A DNA stretch of 17,513 nt from the NCBI GenBank assembly GCA_035685445.1, contig DASSAK010000003.1, positions 1 to 17,513 of the forward strand. Direction: 5' to 3'. The stretch's first letter is position 1. Each line of letters opens with the position of its first letter. This document shows positions 1 through 7,602 of this stretch, piece after piece. The stretch is from DRGT01 sp035685445 (GTDB taxonomy: Archaea > Thermoproteota > Nitrososphaeria > Nitrososphaerales > Nitrosopumilaceae). Below the pieces are notes generated by a model. The model was given only the letters and a program-made list of their open reading frames with translations. It made no database searches and was not told the DNA's origin. The position numbers were made by a program, and so were the translations under genes.

Positions 1-2
1 TA

Positions 3-1841
3 AAAGAAATCGAGCAAATGATTGAAGATGTTGAAAAAAAGGCGCCATCTGTAATTGGTGAAGCGCAAAAACTCTTAGAAGAAGATTCGAACACAAAAAA
101 GTCTCTTGAAGAATATACTGCACTAAAAGAAACATTAGAGCTTGTCAAAAAGTTGGATTTAGATATTGGAAACTTTGGTTTGATGAAATACTTTTTTGTA
201 AATCTCTTTGTTATTCCTACCAAATTTTATGAAGAAATTGTTCGTTCACTTGAAGGAGTTTCAATTTACAAATATGATTTAGATTCTAAAGAAAATTCTG
301 CTGTACTAGTAATTGGAGATGCAAAAGAAGCAGACAAAGTTCAAAAAATTATGCGAAATCTCAATGCTAATCAATTTTCTATTCCTCAGGGTTTTCCTCA
401 AGTTCCAAGTAAAGCATATGCACTTGCTGAAACAAAAATCAAGGAATTAACTGAAAAACAAAAGTCATTAGCAAAGCAGCTTGCTAGTATGCAAAAAAAA
501 TTGCGAACAGAGATTATGCAATTACGAGAAAACGCTGAAGTTGCAAAAGATGTTATTGAAACATTAAGAAAACCAGGGGGAACCAAAAATTTTGCCCTAA
601 TTCAGGGATATATTCCAAGGAAAATGGAAAAAAAATTCAAAGAATTAACTAGTCAATGGACATCAATTACAGAAAAAATTACTGCACAAGCTGAAAAAGA
701 TCTTCCAGTATTATTAACAAATCCAAAGTGGGTTCGAACTTTTGAAGTAATTACTGAAAGTCAAGGAATTCCAAAACGTGGTGAGCCAGACCCAACATGG
801 CACATTGCACTAATGTGGCCAATATTTTATGGAATAATGTTTGCAGACCTTGGTCATGCATTGTTGTTGATGGGATTTGGTCTATTGTTTAAGATGAAAG
901 GACAAGGAACACTTTCCAGATGGGGAATGCTGATTGCAATATCTGGTTTTTCAGCAGCAGTTGCAGGAACATTTACAGGTGAAGTATTTGGGTTCCATTT
1001 GGATCATCTAGCTTTCTTTGAAGATTTGTTGCATAAAGGAGGATTGCTATATCCAATAGCTGATTTTATTGGAATACTTAGTGTTGCAGAACTAACATTT
1101 GAACAAGTGATTATGATTCTCAAAGTTTCAATCTTTTTGGGAATTGTTCATCTTAGTTGGGCATTTTTGTTACGAATTAGAAGATACATCAGAGAGGGAA
1201 GAAAAATAGAATTGTATTTTGAAGCAATCCCAAATTTGGTGATGTATTATGGTATAGTTGCAGTAATGATGAGTGCAATTGGTTCTGGATACGATGTAAT
1301 GAACATGTATTCAAGAGTTCATACAGAAGCTGTTCCATGGATTACAGTTCTCGTAGGAGAGTGGGCAGTTGTTTGGCTTGTTGTACGTATTGCAATTCTT
1401 ACTGTTATTGGTTGTGTTGCATTAATGATCATTGGTGGAATGCTTCACAACAAAAGACATCCTGAACAAGGTGGAGACATGGCAAGTGTAATCATGGAAA
1501 CGTTGCTTGGAAAAACTGTAGAATGTCTTTCGCACACGATTAGTTATGCTCGAATAGGAATTATGTTACTTGTACATGCCGCATTATTACTTACTGTAAA
1601 TAACGCATATCATCATCTGGGTGGAGCAGAGTCTGGTGGGGCACTTGCCATAATCATTGGAGGAAATCTCGGAATAATGATTATTGAAGGATTAATTGTT
1701 TACATTCAGGCACTCAGGTTGCATCTTTATGAATACTTTACAAAGTGGTATGATGGTGGAGCAAAATCATTTAGTAAACTTGTTCCAGAAATGATTTACA
1801 ATCAATTTGTTTGGATCGATAAAAAATCAAACAACAGGTAA
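3..1841 (+). CDS. atpI: A-type ATP synthase subunit I (a subunit), 5' end missing
   Basis: This is the membrane stator subunit of the archaeal A1Ao ATP synthase, which forms the ion half-channels next to the c-ring. The frame stays open to the window edge above the first ATG at 18, and 607 residues is short for the family, so I treat the gene as cut off at its 5' end. The first ~250 visible residues are soluble and charged with coiled-coil stretches (KQKSLAKQLASMQKKL). The rest holds about seven hydrophobic segments. The motif HTISYARIGIMLL matches the a-subunit helix with the essential arginine (codon 1551-1553), and QALRLHLYEYFTKWY carries the second conserved arginine (codon 1716-1718). 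The 3' end overlaps the convergent sulfurtransferase by 15 bases. Other ATPase subunits probably lie upstream, outside the window. The family call is very secure. Confidence 0.95.
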   Translation, partial: KEIEQMIEDVEKKAPSVIGEAQKLLEEDSNTKKSLEEYTALKETLELVKKLDLDIGNFGLMKYFFVNLFVIPTKFYEEIVRSLEGVSIYKYDLDSKENSAVLVIGDAKEADKVQKIMRNLNANQFSIPQGFPQVPSKAYALAETKIKELTEKQKSLAKQLASMQKKLRTEIMQLRENAEVAKDVIETLRKPGGTKNFALIQGYIPRKMEKKFKELTSQWTSITEKITAQAEKDLPVLLTNPKWVRTFEVITESQGIPKRGEPDPTWHIALMWPIFYGIMFADLGHALLLMGFGLLFKMKGQGTLSRWGMLIAISGFSAAVAGTFTGEVFGFHLDHLAFFEDLLHKGGLLYPIADFIGILSVAELTFEQVIMILKVSIFLGIVHLSWAFLLRIRRYIREGRKIELYFEAIPNLVMYYGIVAVMMSAIGSGYDVMNMYSRVHTEAVPWITVLVGEWAVVWLVVRIAILTVIGCVALMIIGGMLHNKRHPEQGGDMASVIMETLLGKTVECLSHTISYARIGIMLLVHAALLLTVNNAYHHLGGAESGGALAIIIGGNLGIMIIEGLIVYIQALRLHLYEYFTKWYDGGAKSFSKLVPEMIYNQFVWIDKKSNNR

Positions 1842-2600
1842 GTCTAATCGATTCCCCCATTCTCCCCAAGAGCCTAAATAAACTCGTACATTTTTGAAGC
1901 CAAGTTTTTTTAATGCAACAAATGTGTTTGCGGCCCTATACGCTCCTTGACAATAAGTTACAATTTCATCCTCTTTTGAAAATGGATATAATTTTTCTAG
2001 TTCATTTTCTTCTTTGAATGTTCCATTGGGTTTGATATTTTTTTCCCAATCAACGTTTATTGCTCCTGGAATGTGACCTTTTTGTGCTGCACGAACTACA
2101 GTTCCATTGAATTCTTCCTTTGTTCTTGCATCAACGAGTTTTATTCTATCCAAATTATCTTTAATGTATTCATAACCAACAAGAATTTCATTATTTGTTT
2201 TACCTGAAAATTTTTCTTGTTTGAATAGATTTGTTTTTGTTTCAGTTGGAAGATTTTCGTTTGTCCATTTTTGAAATCCTCCATCTAACATGAATGCATT
2301 AGGATGCGAAAAATATTGTAGCATCCAAACTCCCCTAGCAGCTAAAATGCCCGATACATCATCATAGAATACAACTTTTTTTTCACTTGTTATTCCAACA
2401 AATGAAAAAAGATCTGTTGTTTGATAGTTAAAGTTCTCAATTCCTTTCTTTGATGTGTCAAACCAATGAAATGCAAAAAGATCCAAGTTTATTGCTCCTA
2501 TAATATGTCCCTCTGAATAATCCTTGAATGATCTTGTGTCAATTAGTACAAGATTTTGTTCATTTAGAATTTTGTTTAATTCAGTAGTTGTAATTATCAC
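1827..2600 (-). CDS. Two-domain sulfurtransferase (rhodanese/3-mercaptopyruvate type)
   Basis: A 257-residue protein with tandem rhodanese domains, a family that moves sulfane sulfur from thiosulfate or 3-mercaptopyruvate to thiol or cyanide acceptors. The N-terminal domain (about 1-115: LIDTRSFKDYSEGHI) has Asp-Asp where a catalytic cysteine would sit (VVFYDDVSG), so it is the usual inactive copy. The C-terminal domain carries Cys217 in VTYCQGAYRAAN, followed by the GSWGEW motif typical of the family end. The loop CQGAYR matches neither the classic rhodanese CRKGVT nor the mercaptopyruvate CGSGVT, so the donor is uncertain. The start is GTG at 2600: an in-frame stop lies 13 bases upstream and there is no other start codon. 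It begins 5 bases after the pilin-like gene stops, so it may be read through from that gene. No signal peptide is seen; likely cytoplasmic. Confidence 0.88.
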   Translation of the reverse strand: MIITTTELNKILNEQNLVLIDTRSFKDYSEGHIIGAINLDLFAFHWFDTSKKGIENFNYQTTDLFSFVGITSEKKVVFYDDVSGILAARGVWMLQYFSHPNAFMLDGGFQKWTNENLPTETKTNLFKQEKFSGKTNNEILVGYEYIKDNLDRIKLVDARTKEEFNGTVVRAAQKGHIPGAINVDWEKNIKPNGTFKEENELEKLYPFSKEDEIVTYCQGAYRAANTFVALKKLGFKNVRVYLGSWGEWGNRLDLPVV

Positions 2601-2605
2601 GTATG

Positions 2606-3274
2606 TTATACTTTACTTGATATTGGTATACTTTGTGGAGCACCTACTTTACCTGCAAATACACTGACACTGGTTGATGCACCACCGTCTACTGTAGTTA
2701 CAGTACCGTTATTTAGCTTGAAGTAGATGATTGCAGCTGAACCTGGGTCGAGGCCAACTGGACCTGCTGCTGCTGTGGTAACACAAACATCACTGTCGTC
2801 AACGCTTACGCCATTTTGGATGTTAACTTGTAGTGCATCTCCTCCTGGACAGCTGTCACCTGAATTAGTATTCAACATGCCGTTCACTCCAGACCAACCA
2901 GTGAAGTTCATTGGTTGTTGGATTATGCTGGATGTTACTGTGGTGTCTGGATACCATTGTGTGAATGGTACATCAGTTCCTCTGACACTGATTTTGTCTA
3001 CGGAAAGTACTTTGTCTCCAGTGTTACGTACTGCAAAAGCACCCCATGCTAAGCCATCAGCGCTCGTACCATGTACCCATAATTTCATGCCTGTTACTGA
3101 GATAGATTCTTGCTGTGATCCTCCTTGGAAAAGAGATGTACCATAAAGTACTACTCCAGAAGCCAACACGACTGAACCTACCATTGCCATTATTACTACA
3201 ATAACACCACTAGGACCAACATCGCCACGTCTTTTTTTTAGCATAATGCTAGATAGGTTCCTCTTTGAAATCAT
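2606..3274 (-). CDS. Type IV pilin/archaellin-like surface protein
   Basis: A 222-residue secreted protein with a class III (prepilin) type N-terminus: a basic stretch KKRRGD followed by one hydrophobic helix (about 20-45: GVIVVIMAMVGSVVLASG). Archaeal prepilin peptidases cut just before such a helix, probably near the RRG-D position. The remaining ~175 residues are polar, beta-rich and rich in Thr, Ser, Gly and Asn, with two cysteines (SGDSCPGG and DSDVCVTT) that could form a disulfide. Synonymous sites are richer in G and C than in neighbouring hypothetical genes, as in amt, which hints at high expression. The start is ATG 3274; ATG 3244 (residue 11) leaves a shorter but still complete signal and cannot be excluded. 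No assembly ATPase or platform protein is nearby, so I cannot say whether it builds a pilus, an archaellum or another filament. Confidence 0.7.
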   Translation of the reverse strand: MISKRNLSSIMLKKRRGDVGPSGVIVVIMAMVGSVVLASGVVLYGTSLFQGGSQQESISVTGMKLWVHGTSADGLAWGAFAVRNTGDKVLSVDKISVRGTDVPFTQWYPDTTVTSSIIQQPMNFTGWSGVNGMLNTNSGDSCPGGDALQVNIQNGVSVDDSDVCVTTAAAGPVGLDPGSAAIIYFKLNNGTVTTVDGGASTSVSVFAGKVGAPQSIPISSKV

Positions 3275-3338
3275 GATTGATAAATTTCATAAAAAATTTG
3301 CTTAATAGGGTGTATCTGTAAAAAACAGAAATTACAAA

Positions 3339-3346
3339 ATTTATAG
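3339..3346 (-). promoter_or_regulatory. TATA-like box for the pilin-like gene
   Basis: The minus-strand core CTATAAAT would place transcription start near 3316 and give a ~40-base leader before ATG 3274. A weaker AT-rich site at 3300-3308 (TATTAAG) would give a nearly leaderless transcript. The choice between them is open. Confidence 0.4.
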
Positions 3347-3370
3347 GCACAAAATTTAGTTTTATAAAAT

Positions 3371-3400
3371 TTTAAAGAAAAAGGAAAAAGAAGGGAAGAG
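3371..3400 (-). terminator. Pyrimidine-rich terminator tract after amt
   Basis: Directly after the amt stop the minus strand reads a run of C/T with three poly-T blocks (CCTTCTTTTTCCTTTTTCTTT) and no strong hairpin. Archaeal RNA polymerase stops at such oligo-T tracts. It separates amt from the downstream pilin-like gene, which has its own TATA candidate just beyond. Confidence 0.55.
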
Positions 3401-3404
3401 ATTT

Positions 3405-4961
3405 CTATTCGTTGACGTATGCTCTTTCTCCGTGTTGTGCGAGATCGAGTCCTATCTCCTCTTCCTTAGGAGTAACTCTAATTCCGCCAGGCCATACTGC
3501 ATCCATTACTTTCAGTATTACAATTGTAATACCAAATGCATAGGCTATTGACATCAAAGCACCAACGATGTTGATTGCTTGTTGTTCATAACCTTCTGGT
3601 GTTCCAGTCCAAGCACCAATACCATCACCGGTATCCCAAATGTGTGGACTAGCTAATGTACCAGTTAGAATTGCACCAGTGAAACCACCCATTCCGTGTA
3701 CTCCCCATACATCGAGTGCGTCGTCCCATTTTCGTGCATTCTTGAATGAAACACAACCATAACAAACGGTTCCAGCTGCAATACCAATGATTATCGCTGC
3801 CATAGGTCCTACCCAACCAGATGCTGGTGTGATTGCTACCAATCCTGCAACAGCTCCTGTTGCAGCTCCAACAATACTTGGTTTTCCGGTATGAGCCCAA
3901 GACATTAGTAACCATGTAACTGCGGCAACACCTGTAGCAGTGTTTGTAACTACCCAAGCGCTAACAGTAATTCCATCAACCATTACTTCACTACCTGCGT
4001 TGAATCCAAACCATCCAAACCAGAGTATGGATGCACCAAGTACCACCATGGGTACATTGTGTGGTTCCATTGGAACTTTTCCATATCCGAGTCTTCGGCC
4101 TAAAACTAACGCACCTGCTAGTGCAGCAAATCCTGATGAAATATGTACAACAGTACCGCCGGCAAAGTCAAGTCCATAACTTGGTGACAGATTTGGATCA
4201 AAGTCCATGTTTCCTATGTATCCACCACCCCATACCCAGTGGGCTATTGGGTCATAAACGAATGTTCCCCAAAGTAGGATGAAGATAACTAGAGCACTGA
4301 ACTTCATTCTGTCAATTAGTCCACCAACAATTAGAGCTGGTGTGATAATTGCGAATGTTGCTTGGAACATTGCAAACAATTGATGCGGAACTGTTCCAGG
4401 CCATCCTTGACTACATATCTCGTCTTCATGGAAGACTTGCATTTGATATGCAGCAGACCAAGTGTCAGTACAAGGACCAGGTTCTCCCAATGGAGCATAG
4501 TGGGATACTTGATTAAATCCAACGTAATCTAAAGCGCCCATGAACATGTTAGCGTCATTATCAACAGGTCCAAATGCGATGGTATAACCCCATGCAACCC
4601 ATTGCCATGACATCAAACCCATTACGATGAAGACCATTCCAATGACGTTTACTGCGTTCTTTGATCTGGCTAATCCGCCATAAAAGAATGCAACACCAGG
4701 AGTCATGAATAATACAAGAGAAGATGCTGTAAGCATCCAAGATGTATCACCTGTATCAATTCTACAGGGCATCATGTTTCCTTCGCCATCGTCAAACCAA
4801 CATTCGTTTGGGTTACCAGTGTAGATTCCACTGTTTCCTAAGACATATCCGTCCATGCCATCGGTAACCTGTTGAGCATATGCTTGAGACATTGCCCCCG
4901 TTGCCGTAATAGCTACTGCAGCCACAAGTAAGAGTGCATACTTGCGGTTCCTAGAATTCAT
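3405..4961 (-). CDS. amt: Ammonium transporter (Amt/MEP/Rh family)
   Basis: A channel-type transporter bringing ammonium/ammonia across the cytoplasmic membrane, here probably feeding ammonia oxidation and assimilation. The 518-residue form starts with a signal peptide (about 7-30, ending AYA-QQ) and then about 11 membrane helices. The Amt signature DFAGGTVVHISSGFAALAG contains the first pore histidine (His273), and DVWGVHGMGG the second (His422). The C-terminal tail (EEEIGLDLAQHGERAY) is the conserved cytoplasmic region that binds GlnK-type regulators in other Amts. The extracellular loops are long and carry cysteines (CWFDD, MMPCR, GPCTD, DEICSQ), possibly as disulfides. The frame opens with TTG at 4973, but the TATA box at 4983-4990 puts transcription start at about 4961, so I chose ATG 4961. 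Ammonia-oxidizing archaea often have two Amts; I cannot tell which one this is. Confidence 0.96.
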   Translation of the reverse strand: MNSRNRKYALLLVAAVAITATGAMSQAYAQQVTDGMDGYVLGNSGIYTGNPNECWFDDGEGNMMPCRIDTGDTSWMLTASSLVLFMTPGVAFFYGGLARSKNAVNVIGMVFIVMGLMSWQWVAWGYTIAFGPVDNDANMFMGALDYVGFNQVSHYAPLGEPGPCTDTWSAAYQMQVFHEDEICSQGWPGTVPHQLFAMFQATFAIITPALIVGGLIDRMKFSALVIFILLWGTFVYDPIAHWVWGGGYIGNMDFDPNLSPSYGLDFAGGTVVHISSGFAALAGALVLGRRLGYGKVPMEPHNVPMVVLGASILWFGWFGFNAGSEVMVDGITVSAWVVTNTATGVAAVTWLLMSWAHTGKPSIVGAATGAVAGLVAITPASGWVGPMAAIIIGIAAGTVCYGCVSFKNARKWDDALDVWGVHGMGGFTGAILTGTLASPHIWDTGDGIGAWTGTPEGYEQQAINIVGALMSIAYAFGITIVILKVMDAVWPGGIRVTPKEEEIGLDLAQHGERAYVNE

Positions 4962-4982
4962 TGATCTGCACAAAATTTGACG

Positions 4983-4990
4983 AGATATAA
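4983..4990 (-). promoter_or_regulatory. TATA box of amt
   Basis: The minus-strand sequence TTATATCT is centred about 26 bases upstream of ATG 4961, predicting a leaderless amt transcript. This spacing argues against the earlier TTG at 4973. Confidence 0.55.
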
Positions 4991-5032
4991 GCCTAAAGAT
5001 GTTTTAACAGGCAAAAATGTAAATTATTATAT

Positions 5033-5081
5033 TTACGTAATGTACGTTATTAACATAAAATATGAAAATTATGTCACGTGA
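5033..5081. promoter_or_regulatory. Palindromic sites in the amt upstream region
   Basis: The 177-base region between amt and the divergent gene at 5139 has TTACGTAA (5033-5040), followed by the related TACGTTA (5043-5049) nine bases on, and the perfect palindrome TCACGTGA (5074-5081). They lie 40-100 bases upstream of the amt TATA box and could be activator or repressor sites for amt, the divergent gene or both. No factor is identified; this rests on symmetry and position only. Confidence 0.3.
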
Positions 5082-5138
5082 TTTTGTACCTGGGCCTAGA
5101 AGCAACATTAACCACTCAATGGTGCAGAAGGGATTGAT

Positions 5139-5804
5139 TTGAAAGTGAATTCCTCAAAACTTGCAATTTTTGATACCTTCAAAACAAAAAGTAAAGAGCT
5201 TACTGGTGAGGCACTAAGACAAAGAGCGATAATCATTGCTCTTGCTACACAGCCAAATCCTAATGATAAAACTAGGACATCAATTTCTCAAAGAATTGCA
5301 GACAAGAATGGAATAATTTGGAAGAATCTCTATTCCGGTGTTTTTAGAGATTTAGATGAAATTCTTATTCCATTAAAATTAGTTGAAGAAGAAGGGCGAT
5401 TACCATTAAAACGTGGGCCAAAGGCACTTCAGGAAAAAGGAATTCCATATTATAGATTGACACAGGGAGGATTGCTTGTAGCCTTATCAATCAAGGAGAT
5501 AAAAAACAAAGATTCTCTTTTAGATCAATTTTTTTCGAATTCAAATTCGCAAGAAAAGGAATTTCAAGAAATAATTAAAAAACTCTCAAAAATTGCCCCA
5601 AAATTTACTTTTTCCTTGTTTGAAAAATATGTGAAAGCATTTTGTGAAGGAAAATCAAAGAACTTGCTTCCATTTTCGGTTGAAAATTTGAGAAATGTTG
5701 CTGATGAGACTTTAGAAATCCAAAAAGAAATGCTAGAAGCATTTTCAAAAATGTCAAAGGTAGACAAAGACAAAACTATGAATTTGCTAAAAAGAATAGG
5801 TTGA
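5139..5804 (+). CDS. Conserved-looking protein of unknown function, probable winged-helix N-terminus
   Basis: A 221-residue soluble protein I cannot assign to a named family. Residues about 20-115 resemble a winged helix-turn-helix: helices around EALRQRAIIIALA and SISQRIADKNGI, then FRDLDEILIPLKLVEEEGR and the wing-like ending IPYYRLTQGGLLVALSI, a pattern common in archaeal transcription regulators. The remainder (about 120-221) is highly charged and helical, with many Lys and Glu, and could be a dimerization or partner-binding region. The start is TTG 5139, preceded by GAAGGG (5127-5132) six bases away; GTG 5145 is the alternative, and a stop at 5109 rules out anything longer with a normal start. 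It diverges from amt and lies 45 bases before A-ATPase subunit C. A role regulating either neighbour is only a guess. Confidence 0.7.
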   Translation: MKVNSSKLAIFDTFKTKSKELTGEALRQRAIIIALATQPNPNDKTRTSISQRIADKNGIIWKNLYSGVFRDLDEILIPLKLVEEEGRLPLKRGPKALQEKGIPYYRLTQGGLLVALSIKEIKNKDSLLDQFFSNSNSQEKEFQEIIKKLSKIAPKFTFSLFEKYVKAFCEGKSKNLLPFSVENLRNVADETLEIQKEMLEAFSKMSKVDKDKTMNLLKRIG

Positions 5805-5815
5805 GGTTTCAATAA

Positions 5816-5823
5816 CATTAAAA
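5816..5823 (+). promoter_or_regulatory. TATA-like box before A-ATPase subunit C
   Basis: CATTAAAA is centred about 30 bases before ATG 5850, suggesting that subunit C has its own start rather than depending only on the gene before it. Confidence 0.35.
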
Positions 5824-5849
5824 TCAGCATCATAGAAAAGATTGATTAA

Positions 5850-6878
5850 ATGAGTTCCAAGGTTTTTGCCTCTGTAAAATCATACAGTAAAAAAGGCAGA
5901 TTATTAGAAAAAAGTGAATTACAAACATTGGCAGAATCAAGGGATCTTGATGAGCTGGTAACTAGAATAAAAAATACAATTTATGCACCTGCAGTTTCTG
6001 AAGTAGCAAAACCATATACAGCCGAAAAAATAGAATCAGCTTTACGAAGTCATCTTGCAGATATTCATCATTCTATTGCAAAGACAGCAAGCTCTACTGT
6101 CTTAGATGCATACTTTTTAAAATTCATGACATGGAATTTAAAATTAATTCTCAAAGGTAAGGTTCTTGGTAAAACACAGGAAGAGATTGAACCGCATATC
6201 AATTTACATGCAGAAGAGCTCATCAAACAAAGAGATGTTATTCTAAAAGCTCTTGTTGCAAAAGACCTAGAGGAAACTGTTTCTAGTCTTAGTGGAACTG
6301 TATTTGGTGAAGAGATCGCAAAAGCAGTAGCTGCATACAATGATACAAAAAATATTCAGGTGTTTGATACATATTTTGATAAAATTTTGATTCAACAACT
6401 TAATAATGCATTGAAAAAATCTGGTGATAAAGATTTATCTCGTCCTGTTTCAATGGACATTGACTTTTACAATCTACTTAGTGTTCTTAGAGGAAAGTTT
6501 TGGAAATTAAATGAACAACAAATTCAAGATCTAATTGTAACATACACTGCAAGCGCACCAGCTGATTTGATTGGAAGAATGATTGCAGCACCATCTATTC
6601 GTGATGCATTAAATGAGCTTAGTAGTACAAGCTACAGAGAATTAGTTCCACAATCTGAAAATGACATAGATGCAATTTCAGAATTTGAACATGCATTTGA
6701 GATGGCAATTTTTCAAAAAGCAAAAAATACGTTTACAAGAATGTTTAGTAATGCAACAAGTGTTGGAATTGCAAAACTTACGGCCTTTGAGGTAAGAAAT
6801 ATTGGCTCTATTGCATATGCAGTGGAACAAAAAATCCCTGTGCAGACTACAATGTCTAAACTAATTGTGGAACAATAA
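5850..6878 (+). CDS. atpC: A-type ATP synthase subunit C (central stalk, d/AC39 homologue)
   Basis: A 342-residue, almost entirely helical soluble protein of the V/A-ATPase AC39 family. In the A1Ao enzyme it is the funnel-shaped socket linking the rotor axle (subunits D and F) to the membrane c-ring. Supporting signs are the N-terminal SSKVFASVKSYSKKGRLL, the three-lobed repeat pattern with SMDIDFYNLLSVLRGKFW near the middle, the late segment FEMAIFQKAKNTF, and the characteristic ending FEVRNIGSIAYAVEQKIP. The length is normal for the family and no membrane span is seen. It lies 4 kb from subunit I on the same strand, with three unrelated minus-strand genes and one plus-strand gene between, so the operon is split here. 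The start is ATG 5850 with a TATA-like element about 30 bases upstream. Confidence 0.92.
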   Translation: MSSKVFASVKSYSKKGRLLEKSELQTLAESRDLDELVTRIKNTIYAPAVSEVAKPYTAEKIESALRSHLADIHHSIAKTASSTVLDAYFLKFMTWNLKLILKGKVLGKTQEEIEPHINLHAEELIKQRDVILKALVAKDLEETVSSLSGTVFGEEIAKAVAAYNDTKNIQVFDTYFDKILIQQLNNALKKSGDKDLSRPVSMDIDFYNLLSVLRGKFWKLNEQQIQDLIVTYTASAPADLIGRMIAAPSIRDALNELSSTSYRELVPQSENDIDAISEFEHAFEMAIFQKAKNTFTRMFSNATSVGIAKLTAFEVRNIGSIAYAVEQKIPVQTTMSKLIVEQ

Positions 6879-6928
6879 ACACAGGGGATGATCTAATTTA
6901 TGAGGATCCATGAGATCAATGATTTACT

Positions 6929-7570
6929 ATGATGGGAGACAGAGATTATAGAGCACTCATAAAAAAAGCCATAGATTCTATTGGAAAGGAAGTAGAACTA
7001 CAAATTGATGTAAATGATATCAAAACAATTCATCTTGATGAGGTTGTTAGGTGCCTCAGACGTTCATATTATGATAGAATAGAACCAAAAGAGGTAGAAA
7101 AAACAGGTTTCACTGATTTAGTGGGCGGATTACTTCGAAGTAAAGGGTATGGATCCAAAATTGATGAATTTGAAATTGATGGACTGAAGCTCAAGGGGCA
7201 AACAGACATGATTGTAGATGACGTAGTTTTTGTTTTTCGTTCTGCACATAAATTGCCTGATAATCCAATTGCTTATGATTTGCTATATCTTAATGCCTGT
7301 ATGTGGATTTTTGATAAAGCCGAGGGCATTCTGGTTTATCTTACAGGGGATAAAAAAGAGACATCATTTTCTTTATCAAGGAATAAGAAGATGTTTGAAG
7401 AGGTTGTAAGACGGGTCAGAGTTTTTAACGATCTCCTAAAAGAAAAAAAGGTTCCAATTTTAGAACCATCTGTTGAATGCAATGATTGCCAATATTATGA
7501 AAAATGTTATATTAAACAAAAAATTTCAAAATCAATTTCCATTAAAGATCTAGTTGGAATGAATAAGTAG
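6929..7570 (+). CDS. Cas4/Dna2-like Fe-S protein, nuclease motif apparently degenerate
   Basis: A 213-residue protein with the layout of Cas4-like PD-(D/E)XK proteins. One cysteine lies in an N-terminal helix (Cys42, DEVVRCLRRSYYDR), and three lie in a C-terminal cluster (Cys184, Cys187, Cys193, ECNDCQYYEKC); together these normally hold a 4Fe-4S cluster. Between them, GLKLKGQTDMIVDD supplies the G-x-x-D strand (Asp93) of the nuclease core. The following strand, where active enzymes have ExK, reads VVFVFRSAHKLP, giving Val102 and Arg104 by my alignment, so catalysis is doubtful. No cas1, cas2 or repeat array is present, so a CRISPR role is not supported; a DNA-repair or structural Fe-S role is possible. 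It starts 50 bases after A-ATPase subunit C. The start is ATG 6929, with ATG 6932 equally possible. Confidence 0.78.
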   Translation: MMGDRDYRALIKKAIDSIGKEVELQIDVNDIKTIHLDEVVRCLRRSYYDRIEPKEVEKTGFTDLVGGLLRSKGYGSKIDEFEIDGLKLKGQTDMIVDDVVFVFRSAHKLPDNPIAYDLLYLNACMWIFDKAEGILVYLTGDKKETSFSLSRNKKMFEEVVRRVRVFNDLLKEKKVPILEPSVECNDCQYYEKCYIKQKISKSISIKDLVGMNK

Positions 7571-7582
7571 AAAAATATTGTA

Positions 7583-7600
7583 AAAGGAATTTTTTCCTTT
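7583..7600. terminator. Bidirectional hairpin between convergent genes
   Basis: AAAGGAA (7583-7589) and TTCCTTT (7594-7600) form a 7-bp stem around TTTT, with two more pairs beyond an A-A mismatch. It sits exactly between the stop of the Cas4-like gene (7570) and the stop of the small minus-strand gene (7603), so it may end both transcripts. Confidence 0.5.
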
Positions 7601-7602
7601 AA

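Noticed and set aside
729..740. GGTTCGAAC, resembling a tRNA T-loop
   Set aside because: It lies inside well-conserved ATPase subunit I coding sequence, with no acceptor stem, D-loop or anticodon arm around it.
2727..3146. 139-codon open frame on the plus strand
   Set aside because: It lies wholly antisense to the pilin-like gene, which has a clear signal and domain pattern. Its product is Pro/Thr/Ser-rich with no recognisable fold and no promoter of its own.
3649..3957. 102-codon minus-strand frame rich in Cys, Trp and Arg
   Set aside because: It is an out-of-frame shadow within the ammonium transporter gene; its composition reflects shifted Gly/Val/Ala codons.
4991..5012. GCCT...AGGC inverted ends upstream of amt as a riboswitch or hairpin
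   Set aside because: Only four base pairs match and the interior does not pair; if amt is leaderless it would not be transcribed with amt.
6929..7570. Part of a CRISPR-Cas system
   Set aside because: No repeats, cas1, cas2 or effector genes occur in the window, and solitary Cas4-like proteins are common outside CRISPR loci.
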